The notes under the pieces are model-generated. The model searched no databases, was not told the origin of the DNA, and worked only from the letters and a program-made list of their open reading frames with translations. Below, one piece after another: positions 16,188 through 25,017 of a stretch of DNA of 64,000 nucleotides (its first letter is position 1; each line of letters starts with the position of its first letter). A program made the position numbers and the translations under genes. The DNA is from Candidatus Zixiibacteriota bacterium (GTDB lineage: Bacteria; Zixibacteria; MSB-5A5; JAABVY01; JAHJOQ01), in assembly GCA_018820315.1 (NCBI GenBank), contig JAHJOQ010000103.1:1-64000 (forward strand). The letters are read 5' to 3'.

Positions 16188-18038
16188 ATGAAAGCGACGA
16201 TCATAAAAGAGTTCATCGGACAAGTGGAGTTGTTTGCCGATCTCGATGAGAAAGAACAGGAGCTGTTCGCCGATCGAGTCGAGGTTATCGAATATGAGCC
16301 GGGCACGCTTCTGTTCGAAGAGAACAGCCACCGCAAGCGGCTCTATTTCATCCATAGCGGCGAAATTGAGCTTTTCAAGAAAACACCGTTCGGTGAGGAG
16401 AAGCGGCTGTCACTCTTCGGAAAGCATGATTTCCTAGGCGAAGGCGCGCTCATGGATGACTATCCTCATTCGACTTCTGCACGAGTGCTGATGAAGACGG
16501 TCACATTCGCTATCAGCCGCGAGGAATTCCACAAAATCTGCAAAGAGAATCCGGCCATCGGCATGAAGATTCTTTCGCGCATTGCCAGAGTCATTTCGAG
16601 AAGGATGCGTCAGACAAGCACTCGCGTTGTCAATGTCGCGGCGCAATACATATCGGGAAGGACACGCAGCGAACACGATCTCCTCGGCAAGCGCGACGTG
16701 CCGGATGAGTACTACTACGGCGTGCAGACTCTCCGTGCGCTCGAGAATTTCAACATCAGTGGAATATCACTCACCCACTATCCGGTCTTGATAAATGCGC
16801 TTGCGATGGTCAAGATGGCGTGTGCACAAGCGAACCTTGAGCTTGGGCAGCTGTCCAAGCCGGTGGCCGACGCGATCGTGCAGGCATGCGGCGATATAAT
16901 CAACGGTAAATTCCATACTCAATTCGTGGTCGACATGATACAGGGGGGCGCGGGGACATCGACCAATATGAACGCCAACGAAGTTATTGCGAACCGGGCA
17001 CTCGAAATACTCGGCCACAGCAGAGGCGAATACAAGTACTGTCATCCGAACAACCATGTCAATCTGTCGCAGTCGACGAACGATGCCTATCCGACTGCGC
17101 TTAAGATTGCATTGATATACAGCAATCGCATGTTACTGGACGATCTGAGAAAGCTCATTGCATCGTTTAGGGCAAAAGCCGAGGAATTCGCAAGAGTTAT
17201 CAAAATGGGGCGGACACAGCTTCAGGATGCGGTGCCGATGACACTCGGGCAGGAGTTCGAATCATATGCGGTGACGCTTGGCGAGGAAATCGACCGGCTC
17301 AGCGAAAATGCGAAGCTCTTTCTCGAAGTGAACATGGGGGGCACCGCAATCGGGACCGGCATAAATGCCGATCCGGAATTCTCCGGAAAAGTGATAGGTC
17401 ATCTTCGCGATATTACCGGCCTTGAGGTTGTTCTGGCACTGAATCTTGTAGAAGCGACTCAGGACACCGGTGCGTTCGTAATGTACTCCTCGGCGATCAA
17501 GAGGCTGGCGGTTAAGCTGTCGAAAATATCGAACGACCTTCGGTTACTATCCTCTGGGCCGCGCGCCGGAATCAATGAGATCAATCTCCCGCCGATGCAA
17601 CCGGGATCATCGATCATGCCGGGCAAAGTCAATCCTGTCATTCCGGAGGTTGTCAACCAGATTGCATTCAAAGTCATCGGCAACGATCTGACTGTCACGC
17701 TCGCCGCCGAGGCGGGGCAGCTCGAACTAAATGTCATGGAGCCAGTGATAGCACAGAGCATATTCGAGTCGATAGAGATGCTCAAGAATGGCATGGCGAC
17801 ACTGAAGCATCGCTGTATCGATGGAATCACCGCTAACAAAGAGCATTGCCTTCGAATGGTGCAGAACAGCATCGGCCTCGTGACCGCGCTCAATCCTGTT
17901 CTCGGATATGAGGTCTGCTCGTCTCTTGCAAAAGAGGCGCTCGAAACCGACCGCGGCGTGTATGAACTGGTGCTCGAAAAGAAACTTCTTTCGAAAGAGA
18001 AACTCGACGAGCTACTTGCACCGGAGAACATGATATAG
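16188..18038 (+). CDS. aspA: Cyclic-nucleotide-binding domain fused to aspartate ammonia-lyase
   Basis: The C-terminal 470 residues are a fumarase/aspartase-superfamily enzyme: 'TNMNANEVIANRA', 'HPNNHVNLSQSTNDAYPTA' and the signature GSSIMPGKVNP at about residues 472-482. 'QSTND' and 'GTGIN' favour aspartase (L-aspartate to fumarate and ammonia) over fumarase. The N-terminal 125 residues are a CRP-like cyclic-nucleotide-binding domain ('LFEENSHRKRLYFIHSGEIE' and 'LGEGALMDDYPHSTSARVL'), with no DNA-binding domain. I start at ATG 16188 because GGAG lies 6 bases upstream; an upstream in-frame ATG at 16062 adds 42 residues of poor quality. The fusion suggests allosteric control of aspartate breakdown by a nucleotide or similar ligand. 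Confidence 0.88.
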   Translation: MKATIIKEFIGQVELFADLDEKEQELFADRVEVIEYEPGTLLFEENSHRKRLYFIHSGEIELFKKTPFGEEKRLSLFGKHDFLGEGALMDDYPHSTSARVLMKTVTFAISREEFHKICKENPAIGMKILSRIARVISRRMRQTSTRVVNVAAQYISGRTRSEHDLLGKRDVPDEYYYGVQTLRALENFNISGISLTHYPVLINALAMVKMACAQANLELGQLSKPVADAIVQACGDIINGKFHTQFVVDMIQGGAGTSTNMNANEVIANRALEILGHSRGEYKYCHPNNHVNLSQSTNDAYPTALKIALIYSNRMLLDDLRKLIASFRAKAEEFARVIKMGRTQLQDAVPMTLGQEFESYAVTLGEEIDRLSENAKLFLEVNMGGTAIGTGINADPEFSGKVIGHLRDITGLEVVLALNLVEATQDTGAFVMYSSAIKRLAVKLSKISNDLRLLSSGPRAGINEINLPPMQPGSSIMPGKVNPVIPEVVNQIAFKVIGNDLTVTLAAEAGQLELNVMEPVIAQSIFESIEMLKNGMATLKHRCIDGITANKEHCLRMVQNSIGLVTALNPVLGYEVCSSLAKEALETDRGVYELVLEKKLLSKEKLDELLAPENMI

Positions 18039-18149
18039 CCGATGGGCAGAGGGTGACCGCAATTCCAGAAATCCCCTTGCGTAATTGACTGCTCGCGCTA
18101 TATTTGACATGTAAGCTACTCATCCGTCTTTGTTGACATAGAAAGCGTT

Positions 18150-20429
18150 ATGAATCAATTAATTGTCAAATTGATGTTCGGGCTGTTGCTGTTCGCTGCT
18201 GCAGCGTTCGGTGATGTGTATCTTGGACCGTCTGATGGCAACAATCTGCCCGGCAGGGCACCGATCACCCGCGAATACATGCAGCAGATGATCGAAGAAA
18301 GAGGCGACACTCATTTCTGCGCGCTGAAATCGAGTGCGAGATCGGAGAGAAGCAAATCTTCCACGCTTGCATCGATCACACTTCCAACATCGAACATGTA
18401 CGACTACGACGTTCTCTATTATGAGATAAACCTCGAAATATTGCTGTATAACGACTATACCGATGGATACGTCGAAATGCAGCTTGCAAGTCTGGTTGAT
18501 GGGTTGTCGTATGTAGACCTCAATCTGACGCCATATTTGAATGTCAGCGCGGTCCGTCTCAATGGTGTCTCGCAGTCATTTACGCACAGCACTCAGATTC
18601 TGTCGGTAAACCTAAATGAGACATTCGACACCGGCGAGAAATTTATGCTGAAGGTTGAGTATCACGGATATGCGTACTTTGATGAAGAGGGCGGAATGTT
18701 TATCGATTACAACAACGGTCATACCGCCTGCAATACTACCTGCGAACCGTTTGGATCGCGAAACTGGTGGCCATGCAAAGATTTCCCGTTCGATAAACCG
18801 GACAGCATGGATATAATCATCACTCACCCCACGACATATAACGGTTACGAGATCGATTGCGGATCGGCTGGGACGCTAATGTCTGTCACAAACAACGGCG
18901 ACGGTACCACTACGACGCACTGGTTCGAGAAGTATCCGATCGCGACTTATCTGGTCGCGCTTATGGTAACTGATTTCGACCAGACAGTCCAGCAATGGGA
19001 GTATGCGCCGGGCCAATTCATGCCGGTTGTGCACAACATGTTTCCGTATATCAGCCCGAGTGATCCATATCAATCGGGATATGGCATGCTTCAATACACC
19101 GTTCCCGCTCTCCAGGCATACTCCGATCATTTCGGAATGTATCCATTCGTCGATGAGAAGTACGGCAACATGCACTGCAACTTTCCCGGCATGGAGCATC
19201 AGACTATGTCATCGATCGGCACTTACTGGAGCGGCGAGTATGTTATCATTCATGAGTTGGCGCACCAGTGGGCGGGCGATCAGGTTACGTGCAAGACATT
19301 CCACGATGTTTGGCTGAACGAAGGTTTCGGGACATATTTCGAGATCATCTATTTCGAACAATGGGCAGGACCGGAATTTGCGAAACAGTGGTTGATGGGC
19401 TATTACGGCCTTAACAGAGGAACGCCCTATGTCGAGGATCTCGACAACGACAACATTTTCGATGGCTCGACCGTCTATGCGAAAGGCGCATGGCTGGTTC
19501 ACATGCTGCGTGATCAGATGGGTGACTCGCTCTTTTTCCCGGCAATGGAGTATTTCTACAAAGAATCAGAATTCGCTGGCAAGTCTGCGAGTACCGACGA
19601 TCTGAATTCTGTTGTTTCTCAGTTCTATGGCTCTGATATGAGCTGGTTCTTCAGTGCGTGGGTCTATCAGGAGGGGCAGCCGAAGTATGAATACTCATAT
19701 CAGTGGCACCCCGATACAATCTCCGGCAGCGGCTACTTTGTCGACCTGTTCATTGAACAGACAGCATCGTATGGCTTCTTTCCGATGCATATTGATATTG
19801 AAGTTACTGCCGGCGCATACGATTCGACTTTCAGGGTCTGGAATGGGACGATCGGTGATTTGTATCAATTCCATTTGCCGGATACGATCACCAGTGTCAC
19901 GATTGATCCGAATATGAACATCCTCAAAACATCACACTATGTGCCATTTGGAATGCATATATATACGGTCAATTTCCCTATTGCCGTCATCAATGAGCCA
20001 TACAGCACCGCAGTGCAGGCAATAGGGGGAGTCGGAGATCATACGTGGGATAAGATCCTCGGGCAGTTCCCACCCGGCGTTACTCTGAATTCCGCGACCG
20101 GTGAAATCTCCGGCACACCGACATGGGAGGGCACGTATTACGTGCAACTGCGCTGTACCGATTCAGATAGCCCCGCCAACATCGACACACGCTCATTCAA
20201 TCTGAAAGTCGGTGGACCACCGCATCTCTGCGGCGATGCTGATGGCAGCGACGAAGTCGATATTGATGATGTTGTCTATCTTATCGCCTATATATTCTCT
20301 GGTGGACCTGCTCCCGACCCACTCGAAGCAGGCGATGCCGACAGTTCCGGAGCTATCGATATCGATGATGTCGTGTACTTGATAGCGTACATATTCTCCG
20401 GTGGCCCGGAGCCGTGCGCGGGGAGTTAA
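18150..20429 (+). CDS. Secreted M1-family metallopeptidase with Ig-like and dockerin domains
   Basis: A zinc aminopeptidase of the M1 type. The signal peptide covers residues 1-22. The zinc site is HELAH (about residue 367) with the third ligand in 'WLNEGFGTYFE', and the substrate-binding motif is 'GMEHQT', a variant of GAMEN. 'STVYAKGAWLVHMLR' carries the catalytic Tyr. After the peptidase come a putative Ig/He_PIG domain at about 610-690 ('FPPGVTLNSATGEISGTP') and two dockerin-like repeats (GDADGSDEVDIDDVV and GDADSSGAIDIDDVV) at the C-terminus. It is probably surface-bound or attached through dockerin contacts. Confidence 0.92.
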   Translation: MNQLIVKLMFGLLLFAAAAFGDVYLGPSDGNNLPGRAPITREYMQQMIEERGDTHFCALKSSARSERSKSSTLASITLPTSNMYDYDVLYYEINLEILLYNDYTDGYVEMQLASLVDGLSYVDLNLTPYLNVSAVRLNGVSQSFTHSTQILSVNLNETFDTGEKFMLKVEYHGYAYFDEEGGMFIDYNNGHTACNTTCEPFGSRNWWPCKDFPFDKPDSMDIIITHPTTYNGYEIDCGSAGTLMSVTNNGDGTTTTHWFEKYPIATYLVALMVTDFDQTVQQWEYAPGQFMPVVHNMFPYISPSDPYQSGYGMLQYTVPALQAYSDHFGMYPFVDEKYGNMHCNFPGMEHQTMSSIGTYWSGEYVIIHELAHQWAGDQVTCKTFHDVWLNEGFGTYFEIIYFEQWAGPEFAKQWLMGYYGLNRGTPYVEDLDNDNIFDGSTVYAKGAWLVHMLRDQMGDSLFFPAMEYFYKESEFAGKSASTDDLNSVVSQFYGSDMSWFFSAWVYQEGQPKYEYSYQWHPDTISGSGYFVDLFIEQTASYGFFPMHIDIEVTAGAYDSTFRVWNGTIGDLYQFHLPDTITSVTIDPNMNILKTSHYVPFGMHIYTVNFPIAVINEPYSTAVQAIGGVGDHTWDKILGQFPPGVTLNSATGEISGTPTWEGTYYVQLRCTDSDSPANIDTRSFNLKVGGPPHLCGDADGSDEVDIDDVVYLIAYIFSGGPAPDPLEAGDADSSGAIDIDDVVYLIAYIFSGGPEPCAGS

Positions 20430-20500
20430 TACACGTTTTGTTGGTGCACGAGGACGCGGGTCCAGAGCTTCCGAAGGATACACCAACCACAAAGAACCGA

Positions 20501-22060
20501 TCACTGATTGTAGCGGTCTTTGTACGCTTTGCGCAGTGTTTCGGCTTCTTCTGGTGATAACCCCTTCATCCACAGATGCTCTTCCTGAGTCATCATTTCC
20601 TCGACCATCTGCTCATACTTAGTCCCCAGCTCAGGGCTGCTCTGCGCGGCGGCCTCAATCACAGCCGGAAGGAACTCGACATAGAAGTGCTTTGACACCT
20701 CGTACATGCCGTGCCAGTGTGTATAGTCGGGCCCCATCATGCTAGCACCGTGGCGTGCCCGCCGTCCTTCATGATGCCACAATTCCCAGAACACCCACTG
20801 GACTTCATGCTCAAATGGCGCATCAGGTTTCAGCACACCGTCGGCCTTGAGATCATCCATAATTCTTGCAGCCGGTATGGCGAACTTATCGTTGTAGAGG
20901 TCGACAAGACCATCAAACTGAACATAGAAATTGTCTACGTATGTGTCGCTGTGGCAGTTCAGACATACGCCTTTCATTGACTGACGGCGCTCCTCCCATG
21001 TAACGATCTTATCGATCTTTCGAGGTACATTCTGGCTGATAAGTTGCTCATTCTCGACAATTATCTCAACGGTATTGACTTCAGAGCCGACGGCGGGCAG
21101 TTTTCGAGTATGTGGATAGTCTTCCTTGAAGCCGTCATCATAGACAACCATGTTGAGTCTTGCACTAACCACCGGGCGCAACGTCCAGCTAATCCTCTCA
21201 CCGACGTCATGCGTATTGCCAACGTGAACACCTTTCGGCGTCATATAGCTGCTTATGTGGCAGGTGGCACAAGTCGGAGCGGCCGAGTAGTCTCTGCCAA
21301 GAACCCACTCACCATCCTTATCGAGGTTCATCCTATCCCTGTTTGCGTAGAAAGCGATACCATGCTTGGATTCGTTGTAGATTTCAATCTGTGGATGGTC
21401 CGGACCCATGTGACATTTGCCGCAATTTTCGGGGGAGCGGGCTAGCTTTGCCTGGAAAGAGTGGCGAGAGTGGCACGCATGGCACGACCCAGCCGAACCG
21501 TCAGGATTAAGCCTGCCCATACCGCTATTTGGCCATGTTGACGGGTCGACTTTCGGTTTCGATTCTCTGCCCACAGTGATGATTTTACCGTTATCGTCCC
21601 TTTCAAATTTGATCACACTGCCATGACACTGCCAGCAGCCGTTGATCGCATCCGCCTTGTTTTCGGGAGTCCCCGCGACTTTCTCAGCCAGAACATTATC
21701 GAGACTCGCTAGAATCTCGCCGGCCCTCGCATGATGACTTCTTCTGAACTCTTCATACTCCTGATCGTGGCAGTTGGAGCAGTCACGTGGAGTTACCAGT
21801 GCAGTCACGTATTCGCCTTCATGAAGCCACCCGTCAATATCGCCCTTCTCGGCCTGATGGCAGTCGATGCAGCCAATATCATTCTCCGCATGAAGTGAAT
21901 TTTCCCATTCCATAACCAGTGCGGGCGAGTTTATACGATGGCAATCGACACAGCCTGGATTTTCCTCCAAAGTCTGTGCTCGAAGATTTTGGCCTGCGAA
22001 TGAAGACAGAGCAAGAAGGACAAAGGCGCACAGCACACTGATTCTAATTTGATTTGACAT
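20501..22060 (-). CDS. Octaheme c-type cytochrome, hydroxylamine-oxidoreductase (HAO) family
   Basis: 519 aa with a signal peptide and eight CxxCH heme motifs: CVDCH, CIDCH, CSNCH, CWQCH, CHACH, CGKCH, CATCH, CLNCH. The late segment 'WELWHHEGRRARHGASMMGP' followed by 'DYTHWHG' is characteristic of HAO-like octaheme cytochromes. These act in the periplasm, either oxidising hydroxylamine/hydrazine or reducing nitrite or hydroxylamine. A Tyr in 'GPDYTHWHG' might match the heme-P460 crosslinking Tyr of oxidative HAOs, but only an alignment can settle this. No quinol dehydrogenase partner (NrfH/CymA-like) is adjacent. The ribosome-binding site GGGAGGT is 4 bases from the ATG. Confidence 0.88.
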   Translation of the reverse strand: MSNQIRISVLCAFVLLALSSFAGQNLRAQTLEENPGCVDCHRINSPALVMEWENSLHAENDIGCIDCHQAEKGDIDGWLHEGEYVTALVTPRDCSNCHDQEYEEFRRSHHARAGEILASLDNVLAEKVAGTPENKADAINGCWQCHGSVIKFERDDNGKIITVGRESKPKVDPSTWPNSGMGRLNPDGSAGSCHACHSRHSFQAKLARSPENCGKCHMGPDHPQIEIYNESKHGIAFYANRDRMNLDKDGEWVLGRDYSAAPTCATCHISSYMTPKGVHVGNTHDVGERISWTLRPVVSARLNMVVYDDGFKEDYPHTRKLPAVGSEVNTVEIIVENEQLISQNVPRKIDKIVTWEERRQSMKGVCLNCHSDTYVDNFYVQFDGLVDLYNDKFAIPAARIMDDLKADGVLKPDAPFEHEVQWVFWELWHHEGRRARHGASMMGPDYTHWHGMYEVSKHFYVEFLPAVIEAAAQSSPELGTKYEQMVEEMMTQEEHLWMKGLSPEEAETLRKAYKDRYNQ

Positions 22061-22359
22061 CTTACCTCCCTACCTATTTCCCTGCTATTTTATCTTGTAC
22101 ATCATATAAATGAAGCTTGAGATATTCCAACTATTGCTTGCGGCACAGACTTTGATTAATATGATCTAAGGTATTTTGCTGATGGCAGTCAACAAGAAAA
22201 CCTAATAACTCACTCTTGGAAAACATACTATCTTCAATCCTTGACATTCCGATCAAATGTTAGACTAACTCTGTAATGCTGAATCCACAAATATTATTGC
22301 ACTGAACCGCCTTGTGATGTAGTTTGTAAAAGTGCAGACGATACAATTGGAGGATAAAC

Positions 22360-22926
22360 ATGCTTCGACGAACTGCGTTGCTTCTGGTTCTGATAACAAT
22401 TTCGATCAGCTCGAGAACTCATGCACAATCGAAAGATAATTCTCCCGAATGGAAAGCACTGCAGTTTCTCATCGGGCAGTGGGAAGGTGTCGAGTACGGG
22501 AAGTCCGACACCGGCACAGGCGTTCGCAGCTATAGTCCGGTCCTTGATCAAAGATTTCTATACGTGCGAAATGTATCCAGGATGGGCTCCGAGAAGGACT
22601 CGCTCGGTGAGGGCAAAGAAGACTGGAGTTTTTTCAGTTGGGACAAGTACCGCGAGAAAGTGATCTTCCGGCAGTTCCAGGAACAGGGGTTTGTCTATTA
22701 CTATGTGCTTGATAGTATGTCTGCCGATCGCAAGACGATGACGTTCACAACCGAGCGAATCGAGAATGTGCCGAATGGTTGGGTGGCGCGCACTACATTC
22801 ATATTCAACGACAACGATCATTTCACCGAGATATTCGAACTCTCTCCCGCGATGATGTCATTCGACAAGTATCTGGAGAAGTACTGGACGAGGAAGAAAC
22901 TTGAGGGGGATAACGTTACAAATTGA
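22360..22926 (+). CDS. Secreted lipocalin/DUF1579-like protein
   Basis: 188 aa with a signal peptide (residues 1-22, ending 'RTHAQ'). The motif 'LQFLIGQWEGVEYG', then alternating beta strands ('DWSFFSWDKYREKVIFRQF', 'KTMTFTTERI', 'ARTTFIFNDNDHFTEIFEL'), resembles the nitrobindin/DUF1579-like ten-stranded barrels. The ligand is unknown. A ribosome-binding site GGAGG precedes the ATG. The 300 bases upstream, shared with the cytochrome gene, show a TTGACA at 22241 but no convincing -10 box. Confidence 0.65.
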   Translation: MLRRTALLLVLITISISSRTHAQSKDNSPEWKALQFLIGQWEGVEYGKSDTGTGVRSYSPVLDQRFLYVRNVSRMGSEKDSLGEGKEDWSFFSWDKYREKVIFRQFQEQGFVYYYVLDSMSADRKTMTFTTERIENVPNGWVARTTFIFNDNDHFTEIFELSPAMMSFDKYLEKYWTRKKLEGDNVTN

Positions 22927-23117
22927 TTTGCAGCCATCAGGAGCCCCAATCTGTTCTATGGGAAGAAGCACACAGTTTGATTGAGCATGAAGGACTCGAC
23001 AAAATTAGCATTGAAACGTCTATCATTCAGTTGTATGTTTTTGTCGCATGCGCCAGCACGCGATGATTCACTGAGGTGGGCTAGGAACTGTTCTTGGTAT
23101 CGAAAGGAATGCTTGCT

Positions 23118-23576
23118 ATGAAACGACTATATTGCAGAATGATCGGCCTTATTCTGGGACTGACCGGTATATCGTGCGATAACGGAAACGGACCGGGACC
23201 GCAACCGGAATACGGCATGCCTTACGCAAAGTACGTGCTGGACGGTACGGTTGTGAATGCCGAAACCGAAGAACCGGTCGAAGGAATCAGGGTTAAATTC
23301 CCCTCGGATGCTTCAGATTACGATTCCAGCAGCATGACTTTTTCCGACGAAAATGGCGACTGGTCAATCACGAAGCAAATCTATCCTTGTGGGGCCGATG
23401 GAAGTTCCGAGTGTGATGTTTCAGCGCAGGATGTTGACGGTGATGAAAACGGGGGGACATTCGAGGAAAAACAAATTGATCTGAGTCTGACCCAGACAAA
23501 GCCGGCATCCGGCACCTGGGATAAGGGGACCTTTGAACAACACGACGTCAGAATTGAACTGACTGAAGAAGAATAG
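23118..23576 (+). CDS. Putative lipoprotein of the rSAM/lipoprotein system
   Basis: A short lipoprotein: signal peptide 'MKRLYCRMIGLILGLTGIS' then Cys, followed by 'YGMPYAKYVLDGTVVNAETE' and 'PVEGIRVKFPSD', a carboxypeptidase-regulatory-like beta fold. This text matches the lipoproteins that I recall are paired with a SPASM radical SAM enzyme, mainly in Bacteroidota (TIGR04134-like). The radical SAM gene follows after 25 bases, so the two form an operon. I choose the ATG at 23118, with AAAGGA nine bases upstream; an upstream TTG at 23094 is less likely. The protein is acidic and contains two Cys beyond the lipobox ('YPCGADGSSECDV'), possible modification sites. Confidence 0.82.
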   Translation: MKRLYCRMIGLILGLTGISCDNGNGPGPQPEYGMPYAKYVLDGTVVNAETEEPVEGIRVKFPSDASDYDSSSMTFSDENGDWSITKQIYPCGADGSSECDVSAQDVDGDENGGTFEEKQIDLSLTQTKPASGTWDKGTFEQHDVRIELTEEE

Positions 23577-23601
23577 CTGGCCGATCGCCGCAAGGAGGAC
23601 C

Positions 23602-24705
23602 ATGGTGAGCATCGGTTCATTTGTGAATCAGAAATTGCTATCCGCATATAGAAATGCAACCGCGAATCTGCATGATCTGCGCTATATCTTCTTTGAACTT
23701 ACTCACAGGTGCAATCTATCGTGTCTGCACTGTGGAAGCGACTGTGTACGAGAAACGAACGTGCCTGATCTGCCCGCTGATGATGTGCTACGGGTTCTGA
23801 GAGAAATAAAGTTGAAATACAATCCTCACGAAATCTCAGTCGTACTATCGGGCGGAGAACCGGTCTGCTATCCGGGAGTCTTCGATCTCGGACGGAAGAT
23901 TGTCGACATGGAGTTTCCGTGGGGAATGGTGACGAATGGATATGCATGGACTAAGGACGCTATCAGTGCCGCCAAGACCTCCCGGATGCATTCTATAACT
24001 GTTAGCCTCGACGGTCTCGCACCTGAGCACAACTGGCTTAGAGGTCGGAGTAACTCCTTTGAGAGAGCTGTCAATACGATCAAGATGCTTGTTGATGATC
24101 CGTTCTATCAAGCGATGGATGTTGTGACGTGTATCAACAAGAGAAACCTGGGAGCGATTGATGAGACATATCAATTAATCAAAGATCTGGGAGTCAAGCA
24201 ATGGAGGTTGTTCACCATCTCTCCGATCGGTCGTGCGCTTGATCATTCCGAGCTGTTCCTCGATGCCGGCGAGTTCAGACATCTCCTTGGAAAGATCGCA
24301 GACTACAGAACTCGAAATGAAATCGGAGTCACGTACTCAGAATCAGGCTATCTCGGTACAGAAGTCGAAAAAGGGGTGAGAGATCAGTGCAGTTTCTGTC
24401 AGGCCGGTATCAGCGTAGCAGGAGTAATGCTCAATGGGGATATACTTGCCTGCCCCAATATCGACCGTAGATTCGGGCAGGGTAATATCGGTAGAGATTC
24501 GTTTATTGATGTATGGGAAAACGGATTTGCTGTCTTCAGAGACAGATCCTGGATGAAAACGGGGCAATGCAGGGAATGTTCTGAGTGGAGTCTTTGCCGG
24601 GGAAACAGCTTTCACCTGTGGGATATTGAGAATAAGAAGACCAGGGTATGTCACTACAAATTGCTGAATGAAGCCCCCCGCAGTGTCAATCGAACAGCGC
24701 AATGA
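23602..24705 (+). CDS. Radical SAM/SPASM enzyme of the rSAM/lipoprotein system
   Basis: The radical SAM cluster motif CNLSCLHC is at residues 37-44 (CxxxCxxC, followed by 'GSDC'), with the 'GGEPVCYPG' SAM-binding motif at about 95. The C-terminal SPASM-type domain has 'QCSFCQAGISVAGVMLNGDI' then 'LACPNI', and 'CRECSEWSLCRG', enough Cys for one or two auxiliary [4Fe-4S] clusters. Enzymes of this type modify peptides or proteins. The adjacent lipoprotein is the expected substrate or partner, though no activity is established for the family as far as I know. A strong AGGAGG ribosome-binding site precedes the ATG. Confidence 0.9.
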   Translation: MVSIGSFVNQKLLSAYRNATANLHDLRYIFFELTHRCNLSCLHCGSDCVRETNVPDLPADDVLRVLREIKLKYNPHEISVVLSGGEPVCYPGVFDLGRKIVDMEFPWGMVTNGYAWTKDAISAAKTSRMHSITVSLDGLAPEHNWLRGRSNSFERAVNTIKMLVDDPFYQAMDVVTCINKRNLGAIDETYQLIKDLGVKQWRLFTISPIGRALDHSELFLDAGEFRHLLGKIADYRTRNEIGVTYSESGYLGTEVEKGVRDQCSFCQAGISVAGVMLNGDILACPNIDRRFGQGNIGRDSFIDVWENGFAVFRDRSWMKTGQCRECSEWSLCRGNSFHLWDIENKKTRVCHYKLLNEAPRSVNRTAQ

Positions 24706-25017
24706 TCTTATCTCCCTTTAGGTTATAACGTCGATATCCGCTCGCATGCACAACACACCTCACCTCATCACGAACAGGTAACATGACCGCTGATTTAGGA
24801 CTTGAATTGGCGGAGCACCGCAGTTACCTTCTTACCGTATGAATATTCTGCAACTTAGGGTGTATATTCTCAGTTAGCAAAGTGTGAAACATCCGAAAGG
24901 GAATCTGATCGAATTGAATGATACGCTACGTCCGACATTAGAGAAATTAGTAAGGCTATTCGCAACGTCAGAAATATCAAGCTTAATTATGAACTCGATG
25001 TGGGAAGGAGTTTTTGC
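24706..25017. other. 312-base gap with no recognised gene or signal
   Basis: No open frame with a ribosome-binding site, no hairpin followed by T and no repeat were seen. It presumably holds the terminator of the rSAM operon and the promoter of the next gene, but neither is recognisable by eye. Confidence 0.4.

Noticed and set aside
22241-22275. Promoter for the 22360 gene at TTGACA 22241
   Set aside because: No acceptable -10 box 15-18 bases downstream.
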